Positions 12,101-24,552 of a stretch of 64,000 nt of DNA are shown in pieces. Origin of the DNA: Paratinospora sagittata (taxonomy: Eukaryota > Streptophyta > Magnoliopsida > Ranunculales > Menispermaceae); NCBI GenBank assembly GCA_035771175.1, contig CM069595.1, positions 4,816,094 to 4,880,093 of the forward strand. Direction: 5' to 3'. The position numbers and the translations under genes are program-made. Under the pieces are notes generated by a model that made no database searches, had not been told where the DNA came from, and worked only from the letters and a program-made list of their open reading frames with translations. Every line of letters starts with the position of its first letter. Within the stretch, counting starts at the first letter, position 1.

Positions 12101-15026
12101 ACTGAAATAAATATGATTATAAATATAATGGTTTAAAGTAAGATTTATAAAAAAATAAATTGATTTAGTTACAAATGAGATTGAGCTTCAATTTCTTATA
12201 TTTGTTTTCTTTAGGAATATTGCTTTATAAAAATTGAAGTTACCATTGATTTTTAACAAGCCTGCATTCAGAAAGTTCTAAAACTCAAAGAATTTAATTT
12301 GAGCTTGGAAAAATATTTCAATTTTTGATGGTTTTTTAAATATTTGTTCTGTACATTTAATGCGTAATAAGACAATTAAAAAAATGAAAGAGAAAACTCC
12401 ACAAAAAATTTGGAGAGCTTTCATTCCATGAGGGAGCATGGCTGCATAGATTCGTTCATTTTTGGACCAATTGAAAATTTCCAATTGAAAATTTTATAGT
12501 TTCTAAAGGGTCTTCTCTGGAACTTAGCTTCATTAGTGCCAGTAAAAAAAGAGGTTTGCGCTTGTGAAAAATTTAAATAGTGAAGTTGAGCTTTGTAAGG
12601 GAAATGGCTTTGAAGGTTTGGATAAAAATTTCTAGGTTATTGAGGGGAGCTAGGTTGTATTTGTTGTATTAACTTACGTGTGGTTATTAAGGTTTATTTG
12701 AAATAGAAGGGTTTGGAAGCAAGGATCTCGCATGCGTGCTTGGCGTTTTGGGGAAGAACTTAACTTTTTGTTTGGGCTTATATTTTTGAGATTTTTATTA
12801 TTTATTGTTCAAAACAAGCTTGAACAACCTGGAGGATGATCTGATATTCATCAACAAGTTAGACATGTTTGTTGTGGTTGTCTTTTGGAGGATGAAGTAA
12901 ATCTTGTAACTACAAGGTAGTTTTGAGCTCAAGGTTCCTTTTGGACTGTCCAGCTTTGCTGCCAGAAAGTTCTCTATAAACCTATATAGCAAACTATCTT
13001 CAATTTCAGATGATCATAAGTCTATGTGTATATGAGCTTCTACCAGCCAGAGGCATATAATATCAAAGTAGAACCCATTACCCAGTGCTTGATCTTGCTG
13101 ATGAGAGGTCCTGGGTCCAATCCTAATATTTTGATGTTTGTGTACAATGTAGTCATCAACAGGACTTAAACCTGCATTCTCATGTCTACCAGCACGAAAC
13201 TTTTACCATTGAATCAAAGCATTGAACCTTAAGATTTTGTTTCTTACAAAAAAAAAAGTGACGAACCTTAAGTGGTTTATCTTGAACTGAAATATACTAA
13301 TTTTGTTTTTGTGCTTACTCTTTGGAGTCAATTTTTCTTTGGCCATTGGAGAGGAAACCTTAGGTATTGTCATAGATGCCTAATGTTCATGGTTGTAACA
13401 CCAAATGTTAACACATTGCACTTTCTGCTGATTGGCCCAATTCATGCTAGCGGTGGGGTGGGACCTGCTACTTTAAATCATACAATCCTTTATTATTGAG
13501 TTCTTAGATTTTGCTTAACGGTAGTTCAGATCAATATGGGATATTGTATCTCAAGCATAAGTTGTTGAACTAAGAGTTTTATCTTGTGTTATGTTCTTTT
13601 ATAGACTCAAGGAATGAGAGCAGGAGTAGTGCCATATACAAGTACACTGGCTGCTTTGAGGAGAATTGCTCATGAGGAGGGTATTCGTGGTTTATACAGG
13701 TTCTGTATCTATTTTCACTCAATGTTTGCAAATGCTTGCCAGATTTCTCTTGGACCCCTGATTGTATCATTTCACTAATGTTTTTTTTGGTGAACAGTGG
13801 GCTTGTGCCAGCTTTAGCAGGAGTTAGTCATGTTGCTATTCAGTTTCCAACATATGAGAAGATCAAAATCTACCTGGCTAAGCGAGGTAATTATTTTACT
13901 TCATTTTCATTTATTGTTTATGCCTTTTGCAATAATTATCTTTACAAGGTACTTTGCTGAATCCTTTCGATGGTATCAGATAATACTACCCCTGATACAC
14001 TCAGTGCACGAGATGTTGCTGTTGCCTCATCAATCTCCAAGATAGCTGCATCAACATTGACATATCCACATGAGGTATAAGTTCTTAAGAGCATATTCAT
14101 TTTTCTTTGTTTGTTTTTCCTCTGCTTTTTCATGTTAGCAATTATTTTACATAACAAGGATTACTTTACCTTTAAATTCATGGTGGATGAAATGTGGACT
14201 GTTGTCTCCATGTCAGATGCATTTAACCGGCACTGCAGACATGCAGTCTTCATGTCAGTCTCAGATATTGATACACTCGTCTTTCTCCTTGTTACTTAGA
14301 CAGCTGACTTAGGCTGAGCTTGTTTAAACATAAAAATTGATTACATAGGGATGTAATCACCTTGGTTAGCACTGCAGACATGCAGTCTTCATGTCAGTCT
14401 CAGATAATTGATACACTCGTCTTTCTCCTTGCTACTTAGACAGCTGACTTAGGCTGAGCTTGTTTAAACATAAAAATTGATTACATAGGGATGTAATCAC
14501 CTTGGTTAGCATCACTTTCTGTGATTACGAGTAATACTGGACAGGGCTTCTAGTAAAACCCAAATGTTGAAACTTGCCCAACTTCATATTAGTGGATATT
14601 ATCAGTGACATATTATTAGTTTGCCAAACACTGCTTTCTTCAGAAAATTGTTTTGAACCCATCTCCTTCTCAGCACCTACCTCTTGTTCGCATCGCTATT
14701 TGACCGTTCCTTGCCATTCTAACTGTTGTTCAACTTAGTCAACAGTTAGTAAATCAACAACTTAATCATTCTTTTTTAATGTTACTCAGGTCGTGCGCTC
14801 AAGACTTCAAGAACAGGGGTACCACTCCGAGAAGCAATACTCGGGTGTGATTGACTGCACTAAGAAAGTGTTTCAGAAAGAAGGTCTTACTGGATTCTAT
14901 CGTGGGTGTGCCACAAATCTGTTAAGGACTACTCCAGCTGCTGTAATCACATTCACCAGCTTTGAGATGATTCACAGATTTCTTGTAAATTTGTTTCCTC
15001 CGGAACCACAGCCTCACCCATTATAA
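9129..15026 (+). CDS. NDT1: Nicotinamide adenine dinucleotide transporter 1 (mitochondrial carrier family)
   Basis: Nine exons: 9129-9198, 9302-9397, 9710-9816, 10024-10072, 10206-10315, 13605-13699, 13798-13886, 13980-14074, 14790-15026, giving 315 residues. The protein has the three-fold carrier repeat, each with a signature: PLDVIKTRFQ (residue 33), PLWVVKTRFQ (135) and PHEVVRSRLQ (235). The PLW variant in repeat 2 is typical of the NAD+/folate/pyrimidine-nucleotide carrier subgroup. Near line-by-line match to remembered Arabidopsis NDT1 (At2g47490), for instance FVCPLDVIKTRFQVHGLPKL and TNLLRTTPAAVITFTSFEM. The family imports NAD+ across an organelle inner membrane in exchange for AMP/ADP; its location (chloroplast or mitochondrion) is debated. 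Intron 5 is 3.3 kb and holds LINE debris. Intron 8 carries a tandem duplication. Confidence 0.95.
10830..11160 (+). mobile_element. LINE 3' tail relic in NDT1 intron 5
   Basis: A ttaaggtggttggtacacat stretch is followed by gaagagtgacc, by agaaaatggaagacctaaat, and by a gcgaagtggaagcaatggattcat segment. This is the same order as the LINE reverse-transcriptase tail relics at 480-945 and 54880-55000. It lies in the sense orientation of the host intron and is heavily decayed. Confidence 0.5.
14231..14509. repeat. Near-identical 139-bp tandem duplication in NDT1 intron 8
   Basis: Unit 1 (14231-14369) begins cactgcagacatgcagtctt and is repeated directly as unit 2 (14370-14509). By eye they differ by one inserted base (gatattg against gataattg) and one substitution (cttgtta against cttgcta). 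The near identity implies a recent duplication. Confidence 0.9.
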
Positions 15027-15564
15027 AAGATGGAGTGGTCTTCAACTTGAGCCCCTACAAGTTACAACTATGAAGTTTTATTGACCGCAGCTTTTTTGTG
15101 CATTGCACATTTATTCGAAGGGGGGCAGAGTTAATTGACCAGCCTTCTTCATTGTCCATTGATTGAACTGAAAGACTGGGGCTTCATATCTTACGAAAAA
15201 AAAGGCAAGTGTAAAGGAAATTTCACCCTCTTCAGGTATACAAAGTTTAGAACTGTTTCCTTTTGTAGGATTTTTCGGAAAAGAGCCTTGTGTTCTTGAA
15301 GTTACATGTTCTTTCATGCTCTGTAACTTCACCTGTGATGTTGACGATAATGGGAAAGAAGCTGTATGATGTTCACCAGCTTTGACTTTAGGTTGCAGTC
15401 TTATTATTATCTGTCATTGTGGATTCAGGGCCATTTGTTTCAGGATTATGCAATTATTTGTTTTAGGTTTGACACTTGATAAACTTCATTAATTGTAATT
15501 AATATTATAACTTTTTAGCTTCATTTTCGTTTTTAGGCAAGTGTTTTCTTTTCTGTTCTCTGTT

Positions 15565-15589
15565 CCCCCCCCCCCCCCCCCCCCCCCCC
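15565..15589. repeat. Poly(C) run of 25 bases
   Basis: An uninterrupted run of 25 cytosines downstream of NDT1. Such homopolymers are prone to sequencing length error, so its exact size is uncertain. Confidence 0.9.
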
Positions 15590-18500
15590 TTTATTTGGTG
15601 TTGGCCATTCATGTTTGTTCAAAAAATCAGTTCAACTGAACAAAATATTCAAAGGTGTGTAGTCATGTTGCCATAGAAAAAAAAAATCTATTGTGAACTT
15701 AAAAATCTATTCCAAGGAAGTTGCTTCCCCCATGTGTTGGAGAAAAAGCAGAATTGATTACACAGAATGAATGACCAAACTTTTCAAATATTTGGTAAAA
15801 TCTTGCTTGTTTCTGCTCTTGCTGAATTCACAAGTTACAAATTGTTTTCAAATGCCAATGGATGATCTTTTAGTTGTGGAGGCAAAATCATGGAGTCATC
15901 CAACAAAAGATGACCGCCATTAAGATTACAAAAGGAAGAAACTCAGTTTTACTCAACTAAACTTTTTTTGAACTGCGTAGCCGCGTAGGGTTGCTTACAT
16001 GAATTTACTTCTTCCAAGGTTAAAATGATTCTTAAATTACAACTAGCTATTTCTTTAATTATTTTTATTCATATTATTTAATAGGCCACTTTTTCTAATT
16101 GAAAGATTTAAAGTTCTTTGTGTTATATATATCGAAATGACTTTAATCGATTTTCTCTGTTTTTATCTCTGTTAGAAACACTAACTAAATAACATCCATT
16201 AAGCATTATCAATTAAAGAAATAAAAAAGGAAAAAGGGCCAGACCAATTTTGGAGTACTGTTTTATTAAAAAAAATAAAAAAAAATAAATAAATGGAGTA
16301 CTGTTGGTGGTTAGCAAGGATAACTTGATTCAGACCAGCCACTGAGCCACAGGGTCAAATCAAATTTAAGAAGACCATTTGCTTTGCAATAGAGTATGTT
16401 CTGTTTTTTGTGCTGTACTTTTACAATAAATATGACAGAAAGTGTTCATCTGGGGTAGTTCTGTATAGGGAGAGTTGCAATGAATTTCTCACTCTGTTCT
16501 GTCGGCTGTATAAATCACCTTAAAAATGCTCTAAAAACCATCCTTAATACTATATTATGATAATTTTAAACCAGAAATCTGTTCTTTTTCTTTTCTCTTT
16601 TTTTCTTTCTATCTTCATCTCTATGATATTCATACATGATATCAAAGACAACTCATCACAGTCTCTTTTTCTCTCCCCACCACTTATAAGGGCCTCAAGT
16701 GAGTTGAGTTGTCCAACTCAATGACTTGAGGTGGATAACCACATGTCTAGTTATTAAAACGTCTCTTTGTTTTAAGAATGATGGCCGATCAAGAGGCCCA
16801 TATTAATGCATTTCTTTTTTTCTTTTTTTTCTTTTTAAAAATTTCCTCTTAACAGATGCATTGTTTATTTAGGCAGAGATATTTAAATAAAGGTGTATCA
16901 TCTCTTCATACAATAGAACATGTGCTTCCAAAAGAAGAACATCCCCACTCAAAAGCTCTAGGATTAAACCCTTCATTGGATTTGATTATCTTTTCCTTTA
17001 TTCCCCTCTTAATCACTAGATTAAGGGACCTAATAAAGGTTGTAGGACCTTCAGCTCACTGACTCATTACACACAAAAAGTGTTTTCAGCCCTTAACATT
17101 CGATTCTATTAAAACTTTAAGAAAGCCAAGAGACCCAATTAATAAAAGGGGCAATCTTTAAAAATGCTGCAGCCCCAGTTTGCCTAGGTGTCAGAATTTT
17201 AGACCATAAGTAAGAGTATTAAAGTCATCTTCTTCATGGGATGTGATTAATGTTGGATGGATCTTAATTAGTGCCGATATTTTCTCTAACTTAACTATTT
17301 TAAGGTCAGGAATAAAATTTTTGAAATTTCAACTTATCTTTTATAAGATGAGTTTGTTATATATATATATCCAAAGTGAGATTATAATTTGATTTGTACG
17401 TGCCCGACAATTAAGACCTCTTGATGTGAAAGAGAATTTGCATTAAAAGTGCATTCCAAAATAATAGAACCTTCCTAATCCTTACCATCTTTTACTTAAT
17501 TACCTTGGGATTCAACATAGAATTTCATACATATTCAGAAAATTATATAATCAAGCATTGAGATCATTAGTTGATATGCTCTCATGTTTGCATAATAATT
17601 TATCATTTGAAAAATGGCAACGGGGCTTTCATCATGTGAGGTTTGAAGAAGAGATGATCTACGTAGCCTTACCTCCTTCTATAAAAAAAAAGGCATATAG
17701 TATGGAGGAAAATGTCCCTGTAGGAGGTCATAGTCCCCAAATGATCTTGTATGCAATTGATTTGATAACAGTAAAGTCCTATTCTTTTTCAAAAAAAAAA
17801 TTGGTTGTTTCAACGCACGTTACAACAGAGTAACCTCAATCATTCATCTAAATCCAAACTTTTTACTAATGTTTATAATCTATTATCTAAAATCAAACCA
17901 TTTCTTTTCTCATATATCAAATTGAATTTGTATAAAAAAGAACATAGAAAAAATCAGTAAAAAAAAAGTTGAGAAGAAAGTTGGAAACAACACGACTATT
18001 ATTCGAATGTGGGGTTTAAGAGGAGTGATGGGTGGTATCTCTTTTGGTATCACAAGGTGAAAAAAAGGAGGTGGAGAAGAGGGACCCAGAAGGTTTCTTT
18101 GCAGGCTTTCACCTCCCATTATATATATATATATATATATTTTTGGTCGGTCCAGCAAAAGAAAAAATGGGAGTGGCAAAGCTTTCATGATTTCAAGGGA
18201 ATGACTCCAAGAACCCCACTCACAACTCACAACAAACTATGATGGTGCTCTTCTTCCTCCCCCCACTATTTTTCTCCTAATTTTATTAAGTTACAGTTTT
18301 GACAGTATATTAACTAAACTTCAAAGGAAAACTTCCAACTTTTTCATCAAACCCCAACTAAGATTTCTACAACAATAAAATAATAAAATCTCTATTGATG
18401 ATGATCTATACGTAGCCATTTGATTTGATAATGGGACCATTTGAAAGCAAGAAAGAAAGAAAGCAAGAAAGAAAGAAATTGAATAATATAAGTCATGAAG

Positions 18501-18957
18501 CTATGAAGGACATTGATATTAAAATGTCTAGGTCTGGCTAGGCAGATAAGCTAGGCAAGACAGACATGTTCATTGGAACTATAAAGAGTGGTGCTTGGTG
18601 CAAAAGGAAGATCAAGAATCAGTGTCATAGCTATGACTTCTGAGTGTGACATCAGACCTTACCAATTCCTTTTTAATTTCCCCCCAAATTATAAGTGTTT
18701 GAATTTATTTCACCATTAGAAAAAAGAAAAAAAGAAAAAGAAAAAGAAAAAGCCCTTAAATTCTATTCCCAAGACGAGAACAAAAGATATCCATTTTGCA
18801 TGTTAACCATTGCAGGTACTCCATACCTTTTTTTGTCGTTTTATAAACAAACCAGCTAATATACTATATATTATATACAGCTTAATTTCTTCGTCAATTA
18901 ATAGCAATATTCTTCATTCACCAAATATTTAAATGCATTAACAAATTAATTAATTAA

Positions 18958-19060
18958 TAGTGAGTTGGTTAAGTAGTTATTAAGATAAATAGTTCGAATC
19001 GATACTCATGTCACTCATTAATATATTGGCTAAGGGTTTTAAAAGTATTAGTAAAAAGTC
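18958..19060 (+). mobile_element. Possible tRNA-derived SINE head
   Basis: A gagttggttaagtagtt stretch resembles a degenerate pol III A box. About 35 bases later, agttcgaatcg resembles a B box. The spacing fits a tRNA-derived SINE head. The ends and target duplication could not be defined. Confidence 0.3.
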
Positions 19061-19486
19061 AAAAAATTCTGATACTCGCCGATCACAAAAAAATAAAATA
19101 AAATAATAATAATAACAAATTAATTAGCTCGGCTAATGATTTATAGTCATTAAATTATTAACATAATCATATCAAAAAAGTAATTTTTTTTTATCTATAA
19201 CACATAATAATTAAAGTCATCAATTTAAATTCAATTTTATTACAAAAGATTTTGAAAACCCTAATTTGATTTTTGTGATAATTTCATTAGGACACCTCCC
19301 ATATCCCTTTGACCAACCAGCTAATAGTTCTTGATATAGAGTTGATGGGTACAGGCAGGCCTTTTGCTGTACTACCTTATGTGGGTCCCACACCCGCCGC
19401 GTGTCAAAACCAGGACCGGCGCGCTTCTTCCGTTGGCCTTAACAAATACGCCGGCCTTATGCTTTTTTTCGTGCGGGTCCCTCTCC

Positions 19487-19502
19487 AAAACGCGCCACGT
19501 GG
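19487..19502. promoter_or_regulatory. G-box (CACGTG) in a GC-rich intergenic patch
   Basis: The sequence AAAACGCGCCACGTGG contains a perfect G-box palindrome, the core bound by plant bZIP and bHLH factors. A closely similar AAAACTCGCCACGTGG occurs at 22688-22703. No downstream gene is seen for either, so a regulatory role is unproven, and a shared transposon origin is equally possible. Confidence 0.3.
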
Positions 19503-22108
19503 TCCCTCTCCTTCTCTCTTTGCCCTTTTTCTTTTTTTTGATTAAAATGTGTCCCTCGACTTTGAATAGGGGAAAAAAAATATTCAAACGAACTGACGAA
19601 GCAGTTAGGTTCGGGTACGAACCTCGTATTTGAATGTTTTCGAACGTTATAGCGTAGCAGAGGTGTTGTGGAATGACGAAAACGCCCTTTTCATGTTTTT
19701 GCGGTCTCTCGGTTGTCTGGGTACGCGTCGGAAATGGTCCCTCATAACGGTCTACCTTCGTCATCACAAGTAGACTTGCTGTTGCGTTTGCTTTGAGGGC
19801 GAAACTCCGTCTCTTTCCCATCACCCTCAAATAACTTAATTTATATTAATTTTTTAAAAACATTATTATAAAAAATATAATTATATATGTAATTATATTA
19901 TTATGTGTTATACGTCCATATAGTGCATAATTCAATAATTATAATAATGTAGTTACGTGTGTATATATATATATATATTATTTTAATTTAACTAATTACT
20001 AAGTTTTTTTTTTTAATTATACGAAGTCAGTTGCATGAATTTATTTTCTTTGATTACGTAAATTTATAATGACATTTTTACCACATCTGAGACTACTCCA
20101 CTTAGTTCAAAATTGCTAGGAGAGTTTGTTAAAAACTTAAAATATAAACTAAGAGTTCTCAAGTAAATCAACTGAATATTTTAGTCAAAAAGTTGAGTCA
20201 CAATAATCATTTTGAACGAAGAATTTGGTTTGTGAATTTTGTGAACTACGCTTCAAAACCAAAGGGCAACATACATTAATATATATAGCCAGACATTCAA
20301 AGCTTAAAATAGATTATGCTAACTTAAATTGCACTTTAATTAACCCAAATAACACTGGCCCACACAGTGAAATAAAATATTTAATTTAAAGATAATATAT
20401 ATATATAAGATCATGAGGGAAACCTAATCCGGAATTGGAGTAACTTAGATCACAGGCCATTAATCCCTTTAACAGCTTTATGTGATTCTAAACTGACCCA
20501 CATTACAGGTTGGTAACCGTCTTTAACAACTCTCTCCCCGTTGATGGAAAACGATGGATTGCCTACTTTTCCCTGCACCCAGCTGCTTTTTCTCTCAACA
20601 CATGCATATATCCAAAGTTCAAGTTTCATTAATCCTCACAAAAGTTCTCCTTAATCTTGAGCTTTAAGACTTCCAATATCCCCCCCAAAACATCAGACAG
20701 TTTGGTTTCTTAGTTATGTTTTTTTCTTAAACTTGGGTTTAATTAATTAATGATCTTGTGTTCTAAGCAAGAGAGATTAACATGCATGCATGAGCCCAGT
20801 TTAGCACTTTTTTTTTTAATAAATATAGGAACGATATATATGATTGATTTCAATGAAATTGAAGTTTCGGTAGGCAAGTACAAAGACGAATAATACAAAA
20901 CTTGGAGCGAATACACCATAATTATCAGGACACAGGAAATTTAAAAATTTAAAAATACAAAAAATGTGTTTAATTGATTAAATTTAAAAATAATTATTTA
21001 AAATTTCACTAAAATCACGACCCATTTTTAAAAATAATAAAAAGTCATTTTGTAATTTTTTTGAAATAATGTATCTTTAATTTTTTTTTTATTTTTTGAA
21101 GATGGGAAATATGTCAAACCACTTACAGTAGATGCTATTGATCTTTAGATCTCTAAAGGAAGTTGATATTTTACTTAAGGGCACGATAAGTCACTTTGTT
21201 CCATTTTGAAATAAGTGGGTGGGCCAATAATATGTAAGAGATGTATACTTAACTTTGCTCCCATCCCTCCCTCTATACTCTATACATACGATTTGAATTT
21301 TAAGAGCAATAAATCAAAATGATAAGCCAATAAACAAATTCATGTGGGATATGACATCAATTCTTAACTTTATATGAAGAGGAGGAAGGAAACGGACAAG
21401 GTCACTTAAGTCAAGAACAACGGTTTCAAACGTATATATTTATTTTTTGAATCCTTTTGAATCTGGAGAGATTTTCCTAATCTATTCAAATTTCCAAAGC
21501 TACAGAACTAATATTAATTTACTGCACTATTTTACTTTAAATGGCATTACGACATCAAAGTAGTTTTTTATTTACTTAATTTTTTTTTCTCTTAATTACA
21601 TGAAAGGATTTACCTTATTGCAAGATAAAACAAATAAACCAACATTAATATAAGGCAAATCAAAAATATTGATCTATTAATATTTATAGACTTGACAAGC
21701 TTGGTAAGTTGGCTAGAGGCAGCTTTAAGATACAATAAATGTAATTAAAAAAAAGGGAGCAAAGATAGAATATAATTACAAGAGATTCTATACATTAATT
21801 CTGTTATGATTATAAATTGTATTAACACATGTACAAATTAAATGATGAAAAGGTTCTTATTTTTATTACCATTTAAAAATTGATGCCCGCGCCCATCTGG
21901 GCATTGGCTCGCTAGTTCAAGAAGAAGGCAGAAGACTTTGACTAAGACAAATATCTAGAGTTTAATTTCTGAATTAAAGAGATTAATTTTCTAGTTTATC
22001 CGACTGATGCGTGGTGACTGTATGTAGGTCTTAGTGGACTAATCTGGCATCAAAGACTTAATTATTTTGAAGATTGATAATTATCTCTCAAGCTTGATTG
22101 ATAATTAA

Positions 22109-22308
22109 GGTTGCGTTTGGTTGAAGATTGAAAAATAATTTTCAAAAAATAATTTTTATTTATTTCGTAAAAATGGGCTATATTTAAAATTTTTATTAAA
22201 AAGGTTATTTTAAAATTTTGTCCGACTAAACATCGTACCCTCTGTTTTCTTATACTTTCATATTTTTAAAAATAAAAAATACAATTTAAATCTTATACCA
22301 AACAAGCC
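22109..22308. mobile_element. Tourist-like MITE (PIF/Harbinger type), 200 bp
   Basis: It begins GGTTGCGTTTGGT and ends ACCAAACAAGCC, whose reverse complement is GGCTTGTTTGGT, giving imperfect terminal inverted repeats. It is flanked by TAA on both sides (22106-22108 and 22309-22311), the 3-bp T-W-A target duplication of PIF/Harbinger elements. The interior is AT-rich and non-coding. Confidence 0.65.
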
Positions 22309-22687
22309 TAAATGTTTGACAGTGAATGATGTTTTGTTATTATTTCTAAAAGTTACTCAGTTTGTTGATTGATTAACAAAGTTGTAAAGTCATTATTATT
22401 GTAATTAATCTTACTTTAAGGGCACTCTGTAAATCAGTTGTTGCTTAAAATATAGGATCCCACCAATTACATATTTCGGAATCCTATGTTGTATGGATAA
22501 GATGGAGCTGGCATTTAATAATTAAATCCTTTTTTTTTTTTTTTTTTTTTTTTTCTCTTCTTTCACCAAGTACAGTTGATTGAACAGTCCAGATGGTTAA
22601 AGTGGGGCACCTAGACAGCATGGCCACCCATGCTCCTGCAAGGCACAATGTCAAGCCTCCCTTTTTCTTCTCCTTTGGATGCTTTTT

Positions 22688-22703
22688 CAAAACTCGCCAC
22701 GTG
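22688..22703. promoter_or_regulatory. Second G-box with the same flanks
   Basis: AAAACTCGCCACGTGG, one base different from the 16-base stretch at 19487-19502. Similarity seems to extend some bases upstream (a ctttttc stretch). Function unknown. Confidence 0.3.
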
Positions 22704-24552
22704 GTAGAGAAAAAGGTATTTGACCGTTTGATAGAGTAAATCAAATATGTGTTGACTCCATGTCCTTCCAATTATATATACATACAGTATTTTTAAAAAA
22801 AAAATATATATTTTAATGTTAATTACATTTTTTTTTAATCTAACAAAAATATGACTGTTGGTAAAGTAGTTTTCCCATGTGTACTTTGCAGGGGCACTCA
22901 GGTGGTTTTCTGGAAATGCCTCTCCGTACTTCATCAAATTACCCAAATCTCCTCCTTTTTTTTGTTTAATTACTTGAGGACAATTTAGTAATTTCAAAAT
23001 TTATGAATTACTTCTCTGTCAAAAATAAAAATAAATTATGAATTATGAATTACTTCTATTATAATATAGGAACTTTATTGTTTAGTGTTATAATAACTGA
23101 AATTGAGTCTGCAAATTTCATTCTTGATTGAGTTGCGATAAGCTCAACAACAAAAACAAACATAGATCCTTGAAATTTTGTAGCAAGCACAACAATAATT
23201 CTATTGTAACTCATACATTTGATGATTAGTTTATAAGTTAAACCAATCTTCATTTTGATGTACATGTTTCTTTTGGTATTCTTTATATAAAAAAATCCCA
23301 GCTAATAAAGTGTCTGAGTCTTGATAACTATTTACAAGGTGTATTTTTAGTGGCCTTACTTTGCATAAATGCAATTATTTGACAAAACATGGAATGTAAA
23401 ATAATATATTTGCCATAAAGTAAAATAAGTAGAGTAATTTAATTTTGTTAGTGATTTATAACATTGCAAAAAGACTAAAATATTTCTCAAAAAGTAAAAA
23501 ATAAAAAATGGAGTGTTTCTTATTCAATAAAAATAATAACTTCAAAATTTTAAAATAAGATTCATATCATATACTTTGAATTATAGAGATTGAGGTGATC
23601 TCCTTATATTACGGCAATAATAATATTGACCTACTTTGAACCCAATTGACATATTTATTAAAATCAATGACACGAGTTACAAATCTTTTTCTATTGTTTC
23701 ATCTTCTCGTCCTGTTGTAAAAAATCAATCGCTATTTTTCATAGTTAAATCTTCTCATTTGTTTTAGTTTTTGTTTTCTAATTTTTGTTCTTTTGTCAAT
23801 GGCCATTAAGAATTGGGAGATGCACTGTGTATTTTTTAACGGATACACATCGAAATGTTCATTCAACAAACGCATAATATATGATAAAAACATCTTTAAA
23901 TAAAATGTAAATAATAACATTATTTTTATTATTTTTTTATATCTTAATTCAAATTATAATAAAAAATCAAATAAAAATAAAGTTTCTTTCATCGTATCAA
24001 TTGTTTTTTGAAAAAAATAAAAATACAGAAAGCCGCAAAAATTTAAAATAAGAAGTCAGGTACCGAGTTACCGAAGCAAGAGGTTCGGGACGAGGGTCGG
24101 ACATGCGTTTGAGAACGATATTAGAACAATAGAAAGCAGCGATATTGCTTTCATATAACACAGAAAAGGAAGAAAAGAGGGATTTAGTGCAAAAGGAACC
24201 AAAATCGAAAGAACAACACATCACTACAACAACTTCTTCTTCTTCTTTTCTCTGTCTGTTACTTTATCTCAGATTTCTTCTTCGAAACCCTAGAGATTTG
24301 GAGCTGCATTTTGGTTTCTTCTTTCTCCAAGAACCACCTTGTGCAAGCAAGATTTTTAGTTCTTCTTATTTGGAATTATTACTTATTGTGAGAGATTTAA
24401 GGTTTTTTGAATTCTGAAAAAAAAAAAAAACTGAATTAAGATTTTCACCTGAAAATGGAAGCTTTATTAATGAAGGAAATTTAAAAGTTTGAGAGGTTGA
24501 TTTGGTGGTGGTTGTGAGAGGGGATTGTGTTGCTGTTGTGGTGTCTTCTGCA

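Larger units (their letters stand above)
15027..24100. other. NDT1 3' UTR, then a 9 kb gene desert
   Basis: The first several hundred bases are the 3' UTR of NDT1. Beyond that no convincing exon is seen on either strand up to the kinesin leader near 24120. Contents I could identify are a 25-base C run (15565-15589), TA-microsatellite tracts near 18120 and 19960, a SINE-like segment near 18960, a GC-richer patch at 19370-19830, and a MITE at 22109-22308. I checked by eye for common conserved plant microRNA sequences and saw none. Confidence 0.55.

Noticed and set aside
19372..19830. Open frame of 152 codons on the minus strand
   Set aside because: No family resemblance, a lysine run from a homopolymer, and no splice or start context. 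The openness follows from local GC content.
22484..22997. Overlapping minus-strand open frames of 95 and 128 codons
   Set aside because: Low-complexity lysine runs and no recognised domain. The small resemblance to the frame at 19372 comes from the shared G-box segment.
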